DNA from: Adhaeribacter pallidiroseus
Lineage (GTDB): Bacteria; Bacteroidota; Bacteroidia; Cytophagales; Hymenobacteraceae
Length of the DNA: 64,000 nucleotides
Direction: 5' to 3'
NCBI RefSeq assembly: GCF_003340495.1
Contig: NZ_QASA01000001.1
Location: forward strand, 5,890,001 to 5,954,000
The first letter of the stretch is position 1, and the number at the start of each line of letters is the position of its first letter. Below, in pieces: positions 17,171-25,702 of this stretch. Position numbers and translations under genes: made by a program. The notes beneath the pieces were generated by a model. The model did no database searches and had not been told where the DNA came from. It saw nothing but the letters and a program-made list of their open reading frames with translations.

Positions 17171-17773
17171 ATGAATAAAGTACTTAAAGCATTTTTGATT
17201 CTTATTGGTATCCTCTTTACACTTGCTGGAGGTTTCTTTTTATTTATCCATATAGCGTTTGAAGGAATCTTCACAGAGCCAAGCTATTTTAAAGCGGATT
17301 TAGTAGAAAATTTTGAAGAAAGGAAAACACATATTTTTGAAGCCAAGAATTATTTTAAATCAATTGTACCTAAGGAAACCTTTGTTAAGGTAGAATTTGA
17401 AAAAGGACAGCTCGGCATCTTCCATATTAAAAAGAACGGAATCTACCAAAACAACTGGAACCTTGATATAGATTCAAAAAAAGTTGATTCTTTGCTTCAG
17501 GTGCTTGGTTGGACTAAAACTGAACTTAATACACTGAAATCAAAGCTTGACAAAGCCAATTGCGTCTCAGCAGCAAGTGGAAATCCAGTGAACATTGGTT
17601 GGCAGAGAAGCGGAATGGGAATGTACTTTTATAACATTTTCGACCAAAATTTGAATGACAGCTTAATTTCAGAATATAATGACAGTTGCACCTACATTTT
17701 CTATAAAGACAATGTGGTTTTAGAATATGGAGGCGGCGCTACTGGGTCACAATGCTTTCCAGGCTTAAAATAA
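17171..17773 (+). CDS. Signal-anchored protein of unknown function, second cassette ORF
   Basis: A 200-residue protein with one N-terminal hydrophobic segment (VLKAFLILIGILFTLAGGFF) and a soluble remainder facing the periplasm. Visible features are an FVKVEFEKGQLGIFHI strand pair, two Cys (in ANCVSAAS and NDSCTYIFY) that could form a disulfide, and a C-terminal EYGGGATGSQCFPGLK tail. No family is recognised. Base composition is AT-rich like the other two array ORFs. It is bounded by attC-like sites on both sides and in the same direction as its neighbours. Confidence 0.65.
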   Translation: MNKVLKAFLILIGILFTLAGGFFLFIHIAFEGIFTEPSYFKADLVENFEERKTHIFEAKNYFKSIVPKETFVKVEFEKGQLGIFHIKKNGIYQNNWNLDIDSKKVDSLLQVLGWTKTELNTLKSKLDKANCVSAASGNPVNIGWQRSGMGMYFYNIFDQNLNDSLISEYNDSCTYIFYKDNVVLEYGGGATGSQCFPGLK

Positions 17774-17783
17774 AAAAAGGCAG

Positions 17784-17915
17784 CCCATAACACTATGTTT
17801 AAATTATGCCCGGATGACGTGGTTCTCGAAGTTTTCTGCTTTCTACTTACATTAGTGCAGCCCGACCCGGAACTGCTGTTAAGCGGGCACAATATAAACA
17901 CTTAACGTTAAGTGG
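17784..17915 (+). other. attC-like recombination site 2 (long form)
   Basis: Arms TGTTTAAATTATGCCCG (17796-17812) and CGGGCACAATATAAACA (17884-17900) pair at 15 of 17 positions across a ~70-nt interior. CCCATAAC (17784-17791) lies outside the left arm and CTTAACGTTAAGTGG (17901-17915) outside the right arm. GTTAAGT (17907-17913) is a full GTTRRRY match. Total length ~130 bp is like the long Vibrio-type sites. The next ORF starts 17 bp after the GTT. Confidence 0.6.
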
Positions 17916-17923
17916 TATTAAAT

Positions 17924-18244
17924 ATGAAAAACGAATGGTTAGCCAGCATGAGAACTTTACTATTGTATCTTCCTTATATTCTCGTTCCGTTATTAATTAA
18001 CGTAGCAGTTGGAAAATCGAACCTTCCTAAAACAGGAATCACTTACATATTTTATCTTATAATTTTTTTATTTTATCCATTTCTTACATTTAAAGTGGAT
18101 GAATATTTTAATCCTCCAACAACAGATTTAACCTGTGGAATGCCGCAGTTTGCCTGGATATTATGTAATTGGATGTTTGTGATACCGGTGTTATTTATTG
18201 TTCAAGCATTTATAAACCGAATATTGGTAAGGTATTTTAATTAA
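17924..18244 (+). CDS. Small multi-pass membrane protein, third cassette ORF
   Basis: The reading from ATG 17924 has 106 residues; a GTG at 17912 would start inside the attC-like core and is unlikely. Three hydrophobic helices are predicted: ~9-29 (MRTLLLYLPYILVPLLINVA), ~37-57 (GITYIFYLIIFLFYPFLTF) and ~77-100 (FAWILCNWMFVIPVLFIVQA). A loop holds VDEYFNPPTTDLTCGMP. No family is recognised. The gene is AT-rich and is followed within 20 bp by the last attC-like site. Confidence 0.6.
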   Translation: MKNEWLASMRTLLLYLPYILVPLLINVAVGKSNLPKTGITYIFYLIIFLFYPFLTFKVDEYFNPPTTDLTCGMPQFAWILCNWMFVIPVLFIVQAFINRILVRYFN

Positions 18245-18257
18245 AAATTAAAAAAAA

Positions 18258-18316
18258 CAGCACCTAACCACACCTAAATAAGCCTTGAAGCACTTCTTAG
18301 TTCAGTACGTTAGCAA
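18258..18316 (+). other. attC-like recombination site 3 (right border)
   Basis: ACCTAAC (18262-18268, fits RYYYAAC) and GTTAGCA (18309-18315, two bases off GTTRRRY) form the outer pair CTAAC/GTTAG. Inside, CTAA-AAG (18274-18282) pairs with CTT-TTAG (18293-18300) with a small bulge. No ORF follows; 18317-18459 is empty. Confidence 0.5.
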
Positions 18317-18459
18317 CAAGGCAAAGAATAATATAGGCTAGCAAATGAAAATTTATTCCTGTATGATGTAGGAATAAGGCAAAGTTTAAAACAGTGTACA
18401 GCAGTTTCCAAAGTTTTTTAAACAACTTATACCGGGACTAGAAATGACGAGAAATTCTT

Positions 18460-19086
18460 TTATTGCTTTGCAGTAGCAGGATTGTCTTTTCTCATATAAT
18501 TACCAATTTGCTTTTCCGAATCATAGTGGCTGTTTTCCAAAGCGTTTATTATTCTTTGCTTCTCGACTGCCGTTTTGTTCTGGCTTAACTTTTTCTTGGC
18601 CTGCAAGTCTGTTACCTCTACCTCAAAAGCCACAATACCATTCAACATTTTAAATTTAAATTCATCTGGTAAATTATGCCATTGTTTTAAATAATCTACT
18701 TCGTAGGTGGTAATCATTGCCTCCAGTTTTTTTAAAATTTCTTCTGGTTCCGAAATAATTTTGCCCTGTCCGTAGGCGTGCACGGCTAAGTAATTCCAGG
18801 TGGGTACGTTTAACTCTTTCTCGTAATGCTGCGGTGATATATAGGCGTGCGGCTCATTAAAAATAACTAAAACCTTGTTAGCCGTTACTTCTTGCCATTG
18901 CGGATTAGCCTTCGCGAAATGGGACGTGAGAATAACTTTATCATCTCTTTGGCTAATACTAAAGGGCAGATGCGTGGCCGTTGGCAGGTTATCTTTTACC
19001 GTTATAATGGTAGCAAAACTATACTGCTGCATGAAGCTGACGATTTCGGTTTCATCGGTCATGGCGTTTATTTTGGGTATGTACAT
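18460..19086 (-). CDS. PaiB-like FMN-binding negative transcriptional regulator family protein
   Basis: A 208-residue single-domain split-barrel protein of the PaiB family. It begins MYIPKINAMTDETEIVSFMQ and contains THLPFSISQRDDKVILTSH, ANPQW, VLVIFNEPHAYISPQHYE, VPTWNYLAVHAYG and a KMLNGIVAFEVEVTDLQAKKKLSQNK tail region, all typical. In Bacillus PaiB affects sporulation and protease genes with PaiA; here no PaiA (polyamine acetyltransferase) neighbour is seen. It probably binds FMN or heme in the cytoplasm. It is transcribed alone. Confidence 0.9.
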   Translation of the reverse strand: MYIPKINAMTDETEIVSFMQQYSFATIITVKDNLPTATHLPFSISQRDDKVILTSHFAKANPQWQEVTANKVLVIFNEPHAYISPQHYEKELNVPTWNYLAVHAYGQGKIISEPEEILKKLEAMITTYEVDYLKQWHNLPDEFKFKMLNGIVAFEVEVTDLQAKKKLSQNKTAVEKQRIINALENSHYDSEKQIGNYMRKDNPATAKQ

Positions 19087-19327
19087 AAGCGGTTTTTAAA
19101 TTTTAAAATTTTGGCTGCATTATGAATGATGGTAGGAAATGAGAGCTTGTTTAGAAGATATCCATATTAAATTTTAAAGCCTTCCAAAAAGGGTAGTTTT
19201 AAAAACAGGATTTTTAAATTTCGGCTTAGTGTCAGTAAATTTCTGTCTTAACTGCCATTCAAGAAGGATTTAACCGCGTTGCGGCGCTAACCTGAGCCGC
19301 AACGCTATTGGGTATTATTTGGTTGTT

Positions 19328-20116
19328 CTAATCCAAGTAAATTTCCCCCGCTAAATATAACTTTCCTTGGCCGCTAATCTCAACCCGGTCGTTTAAATAG
19401 GTGCATTGCAGATAACCTTTGCGTTCCGAAAGTTGGATGGCTGATAATTGCGTCTTGTTAAGTTGTTTGGCCCAATACGGAGTTAAGGTAGTATGAGCCG
19501 AACCAGTTACCGGGTCTTCGTTAATTCCGGATTGCGGAGCAAAAAACCTTGATACAAAATCCACCTGGTCGCCTTTAGCGGTAACAATAACGCCGCGCGC
19601 TTTTAATTTGGCAATTACCTCGTAGGCAGGCGTTAATTTGTTTATTTCCGCTTCTTTGTCAAAAACGAGCAAGTAGTCCGTTTTGCCTTTAAACGCTAAC
19701 CGAGGTTTCAGATCAAAGCAGTTTATTATTTCGTCAGATAAGGCTGCTGGCTCTATTGTATCTGCAGGAAAATTCAGGGTTAATAATTTCCCTTTTTTAG
19801 TAACCGTTAACGCTCCGCTTCTGGGGGAGTAAAAGTGGATGATATCTTCCGGATGACCTTCGTGGTAGAATAAAACAAAAGCGGCCGCTAAAGTAGCGTG
19901 TCCGCAAAGGGCCACTTCCATAGTGGGGGTAAACCACCTGATTTGATATTGATGGCCTTGCTTTACATAAAAGGCCGTATCAGCCAGGTTGTTTTCCAAG
20001 GCAATGTTTTGCATAGTATCGTCTTCTAACCATTGATTTAGCGGACAAACGGCGGCCGGGTTTCCGGAGAAAACTTTGTCGGTAAAGGCGTCTATTTGAT
20101 ATATTTTCTGTTTCAT
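19328..20116 (-). CDS. PhzF family isomerase/epimerase
   Basis: A 262-residue protein with two related alpha/beta-barrel halves (diaminopimelate-epimerase fold). Characteristic blocks are YQIDAFTDKVFSGNPAAVCPL at the start, ENNLADTAFY (with the catalytic Glu of PhzF enzymes), WFTPTMEVALCGHATLAAAFVL and, in the second half, GINEDPVTGSAHTTLTPYWA. In phenazine producers PhzF isomerises a dihydro-anthranilate; no phenazine genes are nearby, so this is one of the many family members of unknown substrate. A hairpin lies just upstream. Confidence 0.92.
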   Translation of the reverse strand: MKQKIYQIDAFTDKVFSGNPAAVCPLNQWLEDDTMQNIALENNLADTAFYVKQGHQYQIRWFTPTMEVALCGHATLAAAFVLFYHEGHPEDIIHFYSPRSGALTVTKKGKLLTLNFPADTIEPAALSDEIINCFDLKPRLAFKGKTDYLLVFDKEAEINKLTPAYEVIAKLKARGVIVTAKGDQVDFVSRFFAPQSGINEDPVTGSAHTTLTPYWAKQLNKTQLSAIQLSERKGYLQCTYLNDRVEISGQGKLYLAGEIYLD

Positions 20117-20170
20117 TCAACAACGATTTTTTAAAATTTTGTAATTACAAGAATCCTAAAACTACAATCA

Positions 20171-20198
20171 AAACCAGGGGGTAGGATCCCCCTGGTTT
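20171..20198 (-). terminator. Hairpin terminator between the astacin remnant and phzF-like gene
   Basis: AAACCAGGGGG (20171-20181) pairs perfectly with CCCCCTGGTTT (20188-20198) around TAGGAT. The flanking T-rich runs are short, so strength is uncertain. Confidence 0.65.
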
Positions 20199-20314
20199 GA
20201 TTAGTTTATTTAAGTAATATTAAAATTTACCCTTTCAGGCGTGTATTACTGGCTTCGGGTAATTGAAATCTAATAATACAATAATAGAAAAAGTAACTTT
20301 TCGACTGACTTACT

Positions 20315-21023
20315 CTAATCAATAAGTTTAGGATTACGGGTGGCCCCGATAGATTCGGTGTAAGCATAGAGTTTAGATAGAATTTGCTTATTGCTAAACT
20401 CATCCATCTTAATCAAGTTAGCGCCCGAAACAATGTATAAATAGCCGGCCACTCCGGTCATGGCTTTTACATCGGCAAAGTTCTCCCCACCTAAAACCGC
20501 TCCGGTAACCGTATTAACTTGGAATAAAGCGTCTTTGCGCATTACATAAATTTTGTCCGCACTGCCATGCACCGCGGCAATGCCTTTTACATCATACCAG
20601 GTTACCCCGGCATATTTCTTTTCTACCTGCCCGGTGGTCGTATTTACTTTATATAAAATGTCCTTCCAAACTAAATACAGGGCATTATTATGATAATAAA
20701 TGGCCGTGGTACCTGACCAATCCGCAATAGAACCCCATCCGCCCACGGGTGCGTGGTTGCCTAGAATTTACTTAATGGAGCCGCAGACCAATTTCGTTAT
20801 TTGGCAGGTAATAACTAAGCGTAGATAGTTCATACACAATCTCCTGATAGGTGATAGCTATGGCTCTAGACCTACCTGGTGTGATAATGCCGGTGCGGCC
20901 CGGCTTAGAGGTATCAACCAGCAGTGCCGGAGTAGTCGGCTTTAGTTCTGACTGGCAGGAAGTAAGCAAGGAACAGGTTAGTAAGAGGCCGGTTGCCCAG
21001 ATGGGCAGAAAATTAATTTTCAT
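20315..21023 (-). pseudogene. Remnant of an astacin-type lipoprotein with the protease domain excised
   Basis: Two ORFs in series match the two ends of the intact protein at 30402-31970. The first (start 21023) has the same lipoprotein signal (FLPIWATGLLL ... LLTSC) and an AITYQE segment, then diverges and stops at 20772. The second (from ~20758 down to 20315) matches the last ~140 residues: GNHAPVGGWGSIADWSG aligns with GNHTRLGGPQALENWSG and continues through YHNNALYLVWKDILYKVNTTTG to SIGATRNP. About 300 residues in between, including the HExxH zinc site, are missing. The product cannot be a protease; each half could still be translated. Confidence 0.85.
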
Positions 21024-21153
21024 AAAATTGTAGAAATTTAGAGTATAGAAAGCCCTTTATATCGGGCCGAATTGTGGGTATAGTAATCTATAAAAAGGTT
21101 TAAGCTGGAAGCGAACAGCAGGACAAACCAGGAAAATTTTAAATAAATCTAGC

Positions 21154-22551
21154 TTATAGCGCGGGCACCTCGGTTTTCGGCATTTGCCGGGTAATGCAGT
21201 GAATTCCCCCACCGCCTACGTTAATGGCCCGGGCATCAATGGCCACTACCTGCCGGCCTGGAAAAGCCTGCTGCAGCACTTGTATGGCCTGGGCATCTTT
21301 GGCCGCCATATCGGGGTAGAGTTCGGCGTATTTAGCCACCAGAACCAGGTTATTGGTTACTAAGTAATTCAGGTAACTAGAGGCCAGTACACCGGTGATC
21401 GGTTTGGTTGGGTCAATATTAGTCTTGCCTTCCCGTTCAAAATTTAAAAAAGTCATCAATTGATAAATCTTGTCCTGTTCATCCAGCTTCACCAGCATAG
21501 ACCGGGTTTCGGGCATGTACCGGATTTGCAATGGTTGGTTGTCCTGGTCGGTGGAAGTAGAAAGGACTCGTTGCGCTTCCAATAAGGTTTTGCGGTTTTG
21601 GGCCACTACCGGGTCCTGGGCGGCTTCCTGCTCGGAAGGGGGCTGGGCCAAAAGCACCGTATTGGAACTGGTAAAGCGCACAAACGCATCGGTGTGGCCA
21701 TTGGTGGTCATGAGCGTGTAAACAGGCTGTGGAGTCTCCTGAACAGCCATTTGGTACGGGGAATTAATTACCGGGTGCGCATCGTTGCCCATAAAACCTG
21801 TCAGCCAGATTACTTTTCGCGTGCTAAACAATCGGCGGAACTCGGCCTCTACTTGCAACTTGTTCCAGCCAGGATTCCGCTGGAATACCACGTCTTCCGA
21901 GACAATCACGGTTCCTTGGCCGTTAAATTCCAGAGCTCCTCCTTCCAAAGTCAATTTCGACTTCACGGGAGTAACGTTCACCATTTGGGCGATGGAACGA
22001 TCTACGCCCTCTTCTAACTGTAAAAAGTCAGAAAATTCCGGGTCTTTGACAAACCCACCCCAACCCCAACCGTCGAAATTGAAATCTACGGCCAGCAACT
22101 GTTTTCCTTGCTGTACGAATATCGGTCCGGTGTCGCGTAACCAGATGTCCTGGTAGTTCATAATTCGGAATCGGATCCTGGATCCGAACTGGCCAGCGGC
22201 AATGCCTTTTGCTTGCAGGTAGGCTTGTACTTTTTGCTGCATGGCCGCATCCGCCACGCACAATTCCACGGGCACCTTAGTAATCAAGGCTTGGAGCAGT
22301 TGGGCGTAGGTAGCTTCCGCATCCCAGTCGTGTTTGTTATGATAGGTAGGCCAAGCCATCCAGATAGACTCGTGGGCTTCCCACTCGGCTGGTACCCGCT
22401 TTTCTTCTGCGGCAATTGCCTGCCGATGGACGCTTTGGCTGGTTCCGTGACTGGTAAACAGGTCAGGCTCCCGGCAGCCCAGCAGGCTGCTTAGTAATGA
22501 ACTGGCCAATAAGAGCCTGGTTGCCCAAACAGGCAAGTAAATGATTCTCAT
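21154..22551 (-). CDS. Exported agmatine deiminase/PAD-like lipoprotein
   Basis: A 465-residue member of the agmatine deiminase/bacterial peptidylarginine deiminase family, which hydrolyse a guanidino group. Signals seen: RVPAEWEAHESIWMAWP, NYQDIWLRDTGPI (substrate Asp), LEGGALEFNG, TTNGHTDAFVRF (catalytic His-Thr-Asp) and GGGGIHCITRQMP, with the nucleophile Cys452. The N-terminus is a lipoprotein signal ending LLGC, whose LPVWAT motif is shared with three other proteins in this window. Agmatine deiminase is normally cytosolic, so the exported form is notable. An insertion around residues 300-380 is longer than in short agmatine deiminases. Confidence 0.9.
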   Translation of the reverse strand: MRIIYLPVWATRLLLASSLLSSLLGCREPDLFTSHGTSQSVHRQAIAAEEKRVPAEWEAHESIWMAWPTYHNKHDWDAEATYAQLLQALITKVPVELCVADAAMQQKVQAYLQAKGIAAGQFGSRIRFRIMNYQDIWLRDTGPIFVQQGKQLLAVDFNFDGWGWGGFVKDPEFSDFLQLEEGVDRSIAQMVNVTPVKSKLTLEGGALEFNGQGTVIVSEDVVFQRNPGWNKLQVEAEFRRLFSTRKVIWLTGFMGNDAHPVINSPYQMAVQETPQPVYTLMTTNGHTDAFVRFTSSNTVLLAQPPSEQEAAQDPVVAQNRKTLLEAQRVLSTSTDQDNQPLQIRYMPETRSMLVKLDEQDKIYQLMTFLNFEREGKTNIDPTKPITGVLASSYLNYLVTNNLVLVAKYAELYPDMAAKDAQAIQVLQQAFPGRQVVAIDARAINVGGGGIHCITRQMPKTEVPAL

Positions 22552-22707
22552 AAGAATGGAAGATTGATAAAAATTTAAAAATTGAAGCCCTTGATTTAAG
22601 ATTTTGAGCGGGCCATGTTAAGAATGTTTAAGAAAGGGAAAGCAATCGGATTATTTTGTAAATAGTACTTTAAGCTTGCTAGTCAGAGGCAAATGGCTGT
22701 AAAGGCA

Positions 22708-23949
22708 TTAGCTTACAGCTATAGATTGATTGCTAATTTGATTTTTCCGGAAGGGCTGCCACGCTCGGTAAGTAAGCGAGCGCCAGAGCCATTCGGCCGG
22801 ACCGAAACGGAAGTACCGGACCCAGCTATGGCTTAAAAACACTTGCAAACTGTATATAGCCAAGGCAATGAGTAATAGTTGCGTGGGGCCAACCTGCGCT
22901 TCCAACGCGAAGCCGTAACTTTTAAAAATAAACACACAAATCAACGATTGCAGGAGGTAATTGGTCAGGGCCAACTGGCCCACCGGAGCAAAAAAAGCTA
23001 ATCGCTTTTTCCAGGCTGGCTTGTCGTATAGTAAGGCTATAATAGCTGCATAGCTCAGGCACAAAGCCGGTATGCCATACGCATAGGCCAACGGTTGAAT
23101 AATTCCTAAGGGTTTAAGTTCCTTGTAATCACTTATGTTTACAATAGTGGCTAGCACCAGGTTGCACGGAATCCCGATGATTAATCCCCAAAGTATTACT
23201 TTTTTAAAAAGGGAGCGATATTCCGGCACCTGGGCATAAATCTTATTTAGGGCAACGTAAAAACCAATCAGGAACATGGCCAATACTTTAAAAAAGCGCC
23301 CGGTAAAAAAAAGATCGGGGTACCGCCCGAAGATTAATCCGCCAATATTTGCTTTTATAATGTCGAGGTAGCTTCCGGTCCGGAACATGCGGATCATCTG
23401 ATCCAGCATGCGGGGGCCCGCCGGTTTGGGAACCGGCGGATGGGCGAGATGGACTGCCCAAATGATAGCGTATTGAACCAAGGGCAGCAACAGCAAAATA
23501 AAAGCCACTCGCAGTAAATTTATATTTGAAAAATTCCGGAACAATAAGAGCACAAAGCCCAACAAGGCATACACCGTAAGAATGTCGCCCGGGTACAAGA
23601 AGATGGCGTGACATAAGCCCAGGAATAATAAGATAAGCAGCCGTCTCCGGAATAAAGATTTAAAGTTAGTGTTGGTGGTTAAGGATCGCTGCAGCTGTAA
23701 ACCAAAGCCGATTCCAAAAAGCATGGAAAAGAGAGAATAAAATTTCCCATCGATCCATAGCAAGTGGAAGCTGTTAACGAAATGGTCAATAGTATAGGAA
23801 CGGAATGCTTGTTTCGCATCTTCCGACAAGAACGCATAGCCGGAGAGCGTGGCCATATTGGCAATGAGCACCCCGAGCAAGGCAAAGCCCCGCAAAACAT
23901 CCAGCAATTGGTAGCGTTCGTTGGGCAAGGTTGGTTGAATTGTTGTCAA
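22708..23949 (-). CDS. DUF418 (YeiB-like) integral membrane protein
   Basis: A 413-residue polytopic membrane protein. It opens with RYQLLDVLRGFALLGVLIANM, the hallmark of the heparan-acetyltransferase-like/DUF418 superfamily, followed by FYSLFSMLFGIGFGLQ and FRRRLLILLFLGLCHA. About nine or ten helices follow. The DUF418 part ends with GQLALTNYLLQS ... GPAEWLWRSLTY, the conserved C-terminal signature. Function is unknown; a transporter or acyltransferase role is proposed for the superfamily. The 23950-24266 gap holds only a doubtful 71-codon ORF. Confidence 0.9.
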   Translation of the reverse strand: MTTIQPTLPNERYQLLDVLRGFALLGVLIANMATLSGYAFLSEDAKQAFRSYTIDHFVNSFHLLWIDGKFYSLFSMLFGIGFGLQLQRSLTTNTNFKSLFRRRLLILLFLGLCHAIFLYPGDILTVYALLGFVLLLFRNFSNINLLRVAFILLLLPLVQYAIIWAVHLAHPPVPKPAGPRMLDQMIRMFRTGSYLDIIKANIGGLIFGRYPDLFFTGRFFKVLAMFLIGFYVALNKIYAQVPEYRSLFKKVILWGLIIGIPCNLVLATIVNISDYKELKPLGIIQPLAYAYGIPALCLSYAAIIALLYDKPAWKKRLAFFAPVGQLALTNYLLQSLICVFIFKSYGFALEAQVGPTQLLLIALAIYSLQVFLSHSWVRYFRFGPAEWLWRSLTYRAWQPFRKNQISNQSIAVS

Positions 23950-24266
23950 AATGATTGATTTTTTAAAGTTTTATCTGATTTGTATTGCTTTGCAGTTAAT
24001 CAAAATCTTTTGTTTTTGCTCCTGAATAGGAAACCAGCTAAAGCTATTTTGTACAGCAATTTGTCCGCAGCTTGCGGAATACTGGGTTTAGTAACGGGCA
24101 GTTTGGTGGAAGGCGGCCGATTGAGCCATGAACAGCAGCGCATTGCTTCGGCAATTTTTAATAAACATCCCCTACAATCATTGAGCCTGTGCTGAATGCC
24201 TGAAAATTTAAAAAATTAGGCTATCAGGAGGCTTTTTTGAGGAAAACGGTCACGGTTCTGAGATGA

Positions 24267-24641
24267 TTACACCTTAAAACAACTTCCTCCGATTACTTTT
24301 AAACCGTCAGAGAACTTTTTCCATACTCTGATGTAGCGAAATTGACCCAGGATAGGATTTCCTAACATCTTTCCTTTGGTATCATAAACCACTACTACTA
24401 TGGCGTTATCGCCAATTATTTTTATGTCTTCAAACTCGGCTGTTAACTGTTCCACCTCCATTTCACCCGCCTGGTGAGAAGCCAAGTCCATTTCCTTGGT
24501 TACCACCTGTCCGTTTGGGGCTATAAATAACAAATCGTTGTGGAGGAGTTTGTCTAATAATGCTAAATCACTCGTTTGTATTCCTTGTAATAATTTATTT
24601 TCAATTTCAATAATTTCTTTTATTTCCATTTTGTCTTTCAT
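24267..24641 (-). CDS. NTF2-like (DUF4440) protein
   Basis: A 124-residue single-domain NTF2-fold protein: an N-terminal helix (EIIEIENKLLQGIQTSDLALLDKLL), then HNDLLFIAPNGQVVTKEMDLA and a curved sheet ending LGQFRYIRVWKKFSDGLKVIGGSCF, the usual DUF4440 pattern. There is no signal peptide. Such proteins bind or convert small hydrophobic molecules. It starts the stretch of the window rich in NTF2-fold genes and is preceded upstream by a broken NTF2-fold gene. Confidence 0.8.
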   Translation of the reverse strand: MKDKMEIKEIIEIENKLLQGIQTSDLALLDKLLHNDLLFIAPNGQVVTKEMDLASHQAGEMEVEQLTAEFEDIKIIGDNAIVVVVYDTKGKMLGNPILGQFRYIRVWKKFSDGLKVIGGSCFKV

Positions 24642-24678
24642 GAGAAATGCTATGGCAGTACTACTAACTTCTTACTTA

Positions 24679-24890
24679 CTATCTGCACTCCATCCACGAA
24701 CAGGGCATCGATAAAAATTCCAGTTCAAATTGTTGATTAGCCAGTTTGCCAATTCTGGGTTCGGTGTTATTCTCCTGCCTAATCACTTCTTCGTGGTAAT
24801 ACTTTTCACAAGCCTCCATCATTTTGCCTTCTACTACCATATTGTTTAAGTCTGTGATTTTTTCAGTAAGTTTTCCATTGTTCTTGAGTT
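24679..24890 (-). pseudogene. Fragment of a SnoaL-like (NTF2-fold) gene
   Basis: The minus-strand frame reads KITDLNNMVVEGKMMEACEK, then YYHEEVIRQENNTEPRIGKL, ANQQFELEFL and a stop. This is the N-terminal half of a SnoaL-like protein (compare the YYHEDVVMQEN type). The only ATG upstream (MENLLKK) is in another frame, and the C-terminal half is absent. The rest of 24891-25232 contains a dispersed repeat. Confidence 0.65.
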
Positions 24891-25102
24891 TTGATTAATG
24901 TGATTAATTCTTGTTTTGGAATTTAAATTTTGACTGAGTTTTGGGTATGATTAATAAGGATAGTTATACCTTAAAGCTATAACTACCCTTATTAGTAGAT
25001 AATAAAATTTTATTACTTTCTCATAATGAGAATGGGTGATTGTAGCCTGCCCGATAAAGCAATAAGCACGTTTAAACCCGTAACTGGTTCTTTGGTTTCG
25101 AA

Positions 25103-25210
25103 GTTAAGTACTTGGCCAAAATTAAATAGATGGACAGGTTCGATTAGGTAGTTGATTTTTAAGATAATAACCATCGAACAACGAACAACTAATAACGACC
25201 AACTACTTAT
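25103..25210 (+). repeat. Dispersed ~110-bp intergenic repeat, copy 2
   Basis: This copy starts TTAAGTACTTGGCCAAAATT and ends ATCGAACAACGAACAACT, AATAACGACC, AACTACTTA. It has both the left and right blocks of the family shared with 28715-28822 and, in reverse, 42043-42161. It lies just beyond the 3' end of the DUF3574 lipoprotein gene. Confidence 0.65.
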
Positions 25211-25232
25211 ATAGGTTAAAAAATAAGAAATT

Positions 25233-25691
25233 TTAAAATTCTACCGCGGCCGGATGCGTTATGCGCAATACCGATTCTTGTTGAAAGCGTTTTTTGTACT
25301 CCTGGATAATGGCATTTAGTTTAGCATCATCGGTTTTACCTTCCGGATGGACAATTTCCAGGATAAACGTAGATTCCCGGGTAATAACCCCATCTTCTTC
25401 CTGCCACTGACCAGCGGCCTCCCACTGGGTGAGGCCATCCGGAAAGCGGGGCGTGATGACTTCGTCCACAAATAAATTCCAGTCCTTCCCGGATACTTCT
25501 TTTCCGTTAGGCATGGAACGGCCAAAATACAAGCGGTCGAGCACCCACTGGTCTGTTTTTTCCGGCTGGGGTTTTACGTCTTCTTTTTCACAGCTCATTA
25601 AGCCTGCCGATAGCATTAATCCAAGTAAAGTGTAGAGAAAGGTGAGCCGGAGACGGAATATGGCAAGGGGTAACATATTGCTGGTTTTCAT
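25233..25691 (-). CDS. DUF3574 lipoprotein
   Basis: A 152-residue protein with a hydrophobic signal ending LMSC (lipobox, Cys34). The mature part is one DUF3574 domain: WVLDRLYFGRSMPNGKEVS, WNLFVDEVITPRFPDGLTQW, AAGQWQ and a final EYKKRFQQESVLRI. The family is widespread, small and uncharacterised, probably periplasmic. It is 11 bp downstream of the cupin gene at 25703 on the same strand, so the two are likely co-transcribed. Confidence 0.85.
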   Translation of the reverse strand: MKTSNMLPLAIFRLRLTFLYTLLGLMLSAGLMSCEKEDVKPQPEKTDQWVLDRLYFGRSMPNGKEVSGKDWNLFVDEVITPRFPDGLTQWEAAGQWQEEDGVITRESTFILEIVHPEGKTDDAKLNAIIQEYKKRFQQESVLRITHPAAVEF

Positions 25692-25702
25692 GGGTGTTAA
25701 GA

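Noticed and set aside
19328-20116. Phenazine biosynthesis cluster
   Set aside because: Only a PhzF-fold protein is present; none of phzA, B, C, D, E or G is nearby.
21598-22156. Two plus-strand ORFs of 123-139 codons opposite the deiminase gene
   Set aside because: They are antisense to a gene with intact catalytic motifs and have no signals of their own.
23980-24195. 71-codon plus-strand ORF upstream of the DUF418 gene
   Set aside because: It has no homology that I recognise, starts close to the divergent promoter region, and its composition is not coding-like.
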